Positions 61,604 through 64,000 of a DNA stretch of 64,000 nucleotides are shown here, in pieces (the first letter of the stretch is position 1; each line of letters begins with the position of its first letter). Location of the stretch: contig NZ_SMRP01000023.1 in the NCBI RefSeq assembly GCF_004353915.1, forward strand, positions 23,095-87,094, read 5' to 3'. The translations under genes and the position numbers were made by a program. The DNA is from Paraburkholderia silviterrae. GTDB lineage: Bacteria > Pseudomonadota > Gammaproteobacteria > Burkholderiales > Burkholderiaceae. Below the pieces are notes generated by a model. That model had not been told where the DNA came from. It worked only from the letters and a program-made list of their open reading frames with translations, and did not search any database.

Positions 61604-62932
61604 TTACTTCAACGCCGGCAAAATCGTGCCGACGCACGTGCCGAAGCCCACGCGATAGCCTTCGCCCTGGCACCAGCCCGCGAGCGTGAGCTCGTCGCCG
61701 TCTTCGATGAAGCCGCGCTTGCCGCCGCTCTTGAGTTCGAGCGGGTTCTTCGCGTTCCACGTCAGTTCGAGCAGGCTGCCGAACGAATCGGGTGTCGAGC
61801 CCGAGATCGTGCCCGAGCCCATCAGATCGCCCACGCGCGTGTTGCAGCCGGCCACCGTGTGATGCGCGAGTTGCTGCGCCATCGTCCAGTACATGTGGCG
61901 GAAATTCGTGCGCGCGATCGTGGTGGCCTCGCTCGCGCCTTCGGGGCGCAGCAGCACTTCGAGCGCGAGGTCGAACGCATGGTTGCCCGCGTGACGCAGA
62001 TACTCGAGCGGCTGCGGCTCCTGCGCCGGCTGCGCGACGCGAAACGGCTCAAGCGCATCGAGCGTCACGACCCACGGCGAGATCGTGGTGGCGAAGGTCT
62101 TCGCATTGAACGGCCCGAGCGGCACATATTCCCACTGCTGGATGTCGCGCGCGCTCCAGTCGTTGAGCAGCACCAAGCCGAAGATATGCTCCTCGGCGTG
62201 CTCGCACGCGATGGGTTCGCCGAGCGCATTGCCGCGGCCGACGATAAAGCCCGTCTCCAGCTCGATGTCGAGCTTGCGGCACGCGCCGAACACGGGACGC
62301 TCCTGATCGGGCAGCTTCAACTGGCCATTGGGACGGCGCACCGGCGTGCCGCTCACCACCACCGACGAAGCGCGCCCGTTATAGCCGATCGGCATCTCGG
62401 ACCAGTTCGGCAGCAGCGCATTCTTCGGATCGCGAAACATCGAACCCACATTCGTCGCGTGCTCCTTCGACGAATAGAAGTCCGTATAGCCTGGAATCTC
62501 CACGGGCAGATGCAGCTTCGCATCAGCGAGCTTCACGAACGCGCGCTGGCGCAGCCCGGCGTCCTCGCGCAACGCTGCCGTTTCGCGTGCGAGCAGTGAC
62601 GAAAGCTGCACGCGCACGCTGCGCCACACATCGCGGCCCAGCGCGATGAAATCGTTCAGTGCGGGGCGTGCGAAAACATTCTGCGCGTTTTGCGCAGCGC
62701 CGGATCCAGCGGGCAAGCGCAACAATCCGGCCTCGTGCAGCACTGCCAGATCGACGACCGAGTCGCCGATCGCCACGCCCACGCGCGCGTTCGCGTTGCT
62801 TGCCGTGCTGAACACACCGAAAGGCAGATTCTGAATCGGGAAATCGCAGGCGGCGTCGTTCGCGCTGTCGATCCAGCTCTTGCGCTGCGGATCTAGCGTT
62901 GCCTGCAGATCGGCAGGAATGGGGTTGCTCAT
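61604..62932 (-). CDS. fahA: Fumarylacetoacetase
   Basis: A 442-residue enzyme that hydrolyses fumarylacetoacetate to fumarate and acetoacetate, the last step of tyrosine/homogentisate catabolism. PGYTDFYSSKEHATNVGSMF carries the catalytic His and metal region. ELETGFIVGRGNALGEPI, LVLLNDWSARDIQQWEYVPL and GDLMGSGTISGSTPDSFGSL are further family signatures. The ATG at 62932 overlaps the stop of hmgA by four bases (ATGA), so translation is coupled. Confidence 0.96.
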   Translation of the reverse strand: MSNPIPADLQATLDPQRKSWIDSANDAACDFPIQNLPFGVFSTASNANARVGVAIGDSVVDLAVLHEAGLLRLPAGSGAAQNAQNVFARPALNDFIALGRDVWRSVRVQLSSLLARETAALREDAGLRQRAFVKLADAKLHLPVEIPGYTDFYSSKEHATNVGSMFRDPKNALLPNWSEMPIGYNGRASSVVVSGTPVRRPNGQLKLPDQERPVFGACRKLDIELETGFIVGRGNALGEPIACEHAEEHIFGLVLLNDWSARDIQQWEYVPLGPFNAKTFATTISPWVVTLDALEPFRVAQPAQEPQPLEYLRHAGNHAFDLALEVLLRPEGASEATTIARTNFRHMYWTMAQQLAHHTVAGCNTRVGDLMGSGTISGSTPDSFGSLLELTWNAKNPLELKSGGKRGFIEDGDELTLAGWCQGEGYRVGFGTCVGTILPALK

Positions 62933-64000
62933 GGCTTCTCCGGATTGAAGTGTTTCTTGAGGCCTTGCCAGCACTCGTAGTAATGCGCCTGCAACTGCGC
63001 CGTTTCGAGCGCGAAGCGCGTCGGACGGATCAGCGTGCGGGTCTCGAACATGAACGCCATCGTGTCGCCCACCTTGTGGGGTTTCGACGTATCGGCGCTC
63101 GAAGCCTTCTCGAAGGTCTCGGCATCGGGGCCGTGGCCCGACATGCAGTTGTGCAGGCTCGAGCCGCCCGGCACGAAGCCTTCGGCCTTGGCGTCGTACA
63201 CGCCGTGCACGAGGCCCATGAACTCGCTCGCGACGTTGCGGTGGTACCAGGGCGGACGGAAGGTGTTCTCGGCCGCGAGCCAGCGCGGCGGGAAGATCAC
63301 GAAGTCGATCGAGTCGACGCCCGGGGTGTCGGTAGGCGCATGCAGCACGAGGAAGATCGACGGATCCGGGTGGTCATAGCTGATCGAGCCGATCGTGTTG
63401 TAGCGGCGCAGGTCGTACTTGTACGGCGCGTAGTTGCCGTGCCACGCGACCACGTCGAGCGGCGAATGGCCGATGTCGGCGCGCCAGAGCTCGCCATTCA
63501 ACTTCGCGACGAGTTCGAATTGCCCTTCGCGGTCCTCGTAGGCCGCGCGCGGCGTGAGGAAGTCGCGCGGATTCGCGAGACCGTTCGAGCCGATCACGCC
63601 CAGGTCGGGCAGCCGCAGCAGCGCGCCGAAGTTCTCGCAGATATAGCCGCGCGCCTCGCCATCGGGCAGCTCGACCTGGAAACGCACGCCGCGCGGGATC
63701 ACGGCGATCTCGAACGGCTCGATCTCGAGCTTGCCCATCTCGGTCGCGATCGCAAGGCGTCCTTCCTGTGGAACGATCAGGAGCTCGCCGTCGGTGTTGT
63801 AGAAGAAGCGGTCGACCATCGGGCGGTTCGCCGCGTACAGATGGATCGCACAGCCGCTCATCGAGGCCGCCGAGCCGTTGCCCGCCATCGTCACCCAGCC
63901 GTCGACGAAGTCGGTCGGCTCCGTGGGCATCGGCAGCGGGTCCCAGCGCAGCTGGTTGGGCGGCGTGGGCGGCACATCGCCAAAATCGGCAACGAGGCGC
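62929..64000 (-). CDS. hmgA: Homogentisate 1,2-dioxygenase (5' end outside the window)
   Basis: A partial gene, open to the right edge; about 356 C-terminal residues are present and roughly 90-100 N-terminal residues are missing. The enzyme opens the ring of homogentisate. WYHRNVASEFMGLVHGVYDA and VPGGSSLHNCMSGHGPDAET contain the His, Glu and His iron ligands of the family. WHGNYAPYKYDLRRYNTIGS and DHPDPSIFLVLHAPTDTPGV are also typical. Translationally coupled to fahA downstream. Confidence 0.97.
   Translation of the reverse strand, partial: RLVADFGDVPPTPPNQLRWDPLPMPTEPTDFVDGWVTMAGNGSAASMSGCAIHLYAANRPMVDRFFYNTDGELLIVPQEGRLAIATEMGKLEIEPFEIAVIPRGVRFQVELPDGEARGYICENFGALLRLPDLGVIGSNGLANPRDFLTPRAAYEDREGQFELVAKLNGELWRADIGHSPLDVVAWHGNYAPYKYDLRRYNTIGSISYDHPDPSIFLVLHAPTDTPGVDSIDFVIFPPRWLAAENTFRPPWYHRNVASEFMGLVHGVYDAKAEGFVPGGSSLHNCMSGHGPDAETFEKASSADTSKPHKVGDTMAFMFETRTLIRPTRFALETAQLQAHYYECWQGLKKHFNPEKP

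Noticed and set aside
1..64000. tRNA or rRNA genes, riboswitches, prophage, replication origin
   Set aside because: None of the characteristic sequences were recognised by eye on either strand; covariance-model searches would be needed to exclude small RNAs.

Overview
This 64 kb window is GC-rich chromosomal DNA from a member of the Burkholderiaceae, most likely Paraburkholderia, Caballeronia or a close relative. The assignment rests on gene content: a Wzx/Wzy exopolysaccharide cluster, a Burkholderia-type DUF5594 protein, an XapX protein, paired YeeE/YedE proteins with a sulfide-responsive ArsR regulator, the AsdA/AspT aspartate system, and homogentisate genes next to each other. No rRNA, tRNA, CRISPR array, prophage or origin was recognised.

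Region 1 (1-18.6 kb) is an exopolysaccharide locus, read mostly leftward. From its promoter-proximal end it encodes a priming sugar-phosphate transferase, a Wza-type outer-membrane export lipoprotein, a Wzc-type tyrosine autokinase, two GT4 glycosyltransferases, a Wzy-like polymerase, a GT2 and another GT4. Beyond about 7.7 kb it decays into a mosaic. It holds IS5, IS630, DUF6429, lipoprotein and GT25 fragments among intact genes: a TIGR04325 methyltransferase, an inverted Wzx-like flippase and an SGNH hydrolase. An acyltransferase-3 gene there is broken by one extra base. An IS4-type transposase fragment sits at the left edge. A secreted glycosidase-like protein is divergent from the operon.

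Region 2 (20.5-26.5 kb) is ordinary: a PLP enzyme of the cysteine synthase family, a WecA/WbpL-like lipid-linked sugar transferase, an entericidin-type lipoprotein, a PNPOx-like protein, a host-attachment protein, XapX and a quinone oxidoreductase.

Region 3 (26.7-32.1 kb) is a sulfide/persulfide module. It has an MBL-fold persulfide-dioxygenase-like enzyme, a divergent BigR/SqrR-type regulator, two YeeE/YedE half-transporters, a DUF442-SQR fusion and a TauE/SafE exporter. The two transcription units share completely interleaved promoters inside a 38-bp dyad. A three-copy 99-bp tandem array of strong hairpins separates the SQR gene from the exporter gene.

Region 4 (32.1-46.4 kb) holds RarD, a second TauE, a BON protein, a TAXI-type binding protein, a DsbA-like isomerase, a LysR regulator, the xanthine dehydrogenase genes (with an xdhC lacking its N-terminal domain), and an MFS transporter.

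Region 5 (46.5-64 kb) holds aspartate 4-decarboxylase with two tandem AspT-type antiporters and a divergent LysR regulator. It continues with a fertility-inhibition-like protein, a frameshifted crotonase, a CadC-like regulator, two MFS transporters, a stand-alone HEPN/Abi-like protein, and fumarylacetoacetase with homogentisate dioxygenase running off the right edge. Short GC-rich degenerate tandem repeats recur in four intergenic regions. The signals I consider most worth following are the hairpin array, the interleaved bigR promoters, the eroded polysaccharide locus with its glycosidase, the truncated xdhC and the orphan HEPN gene.
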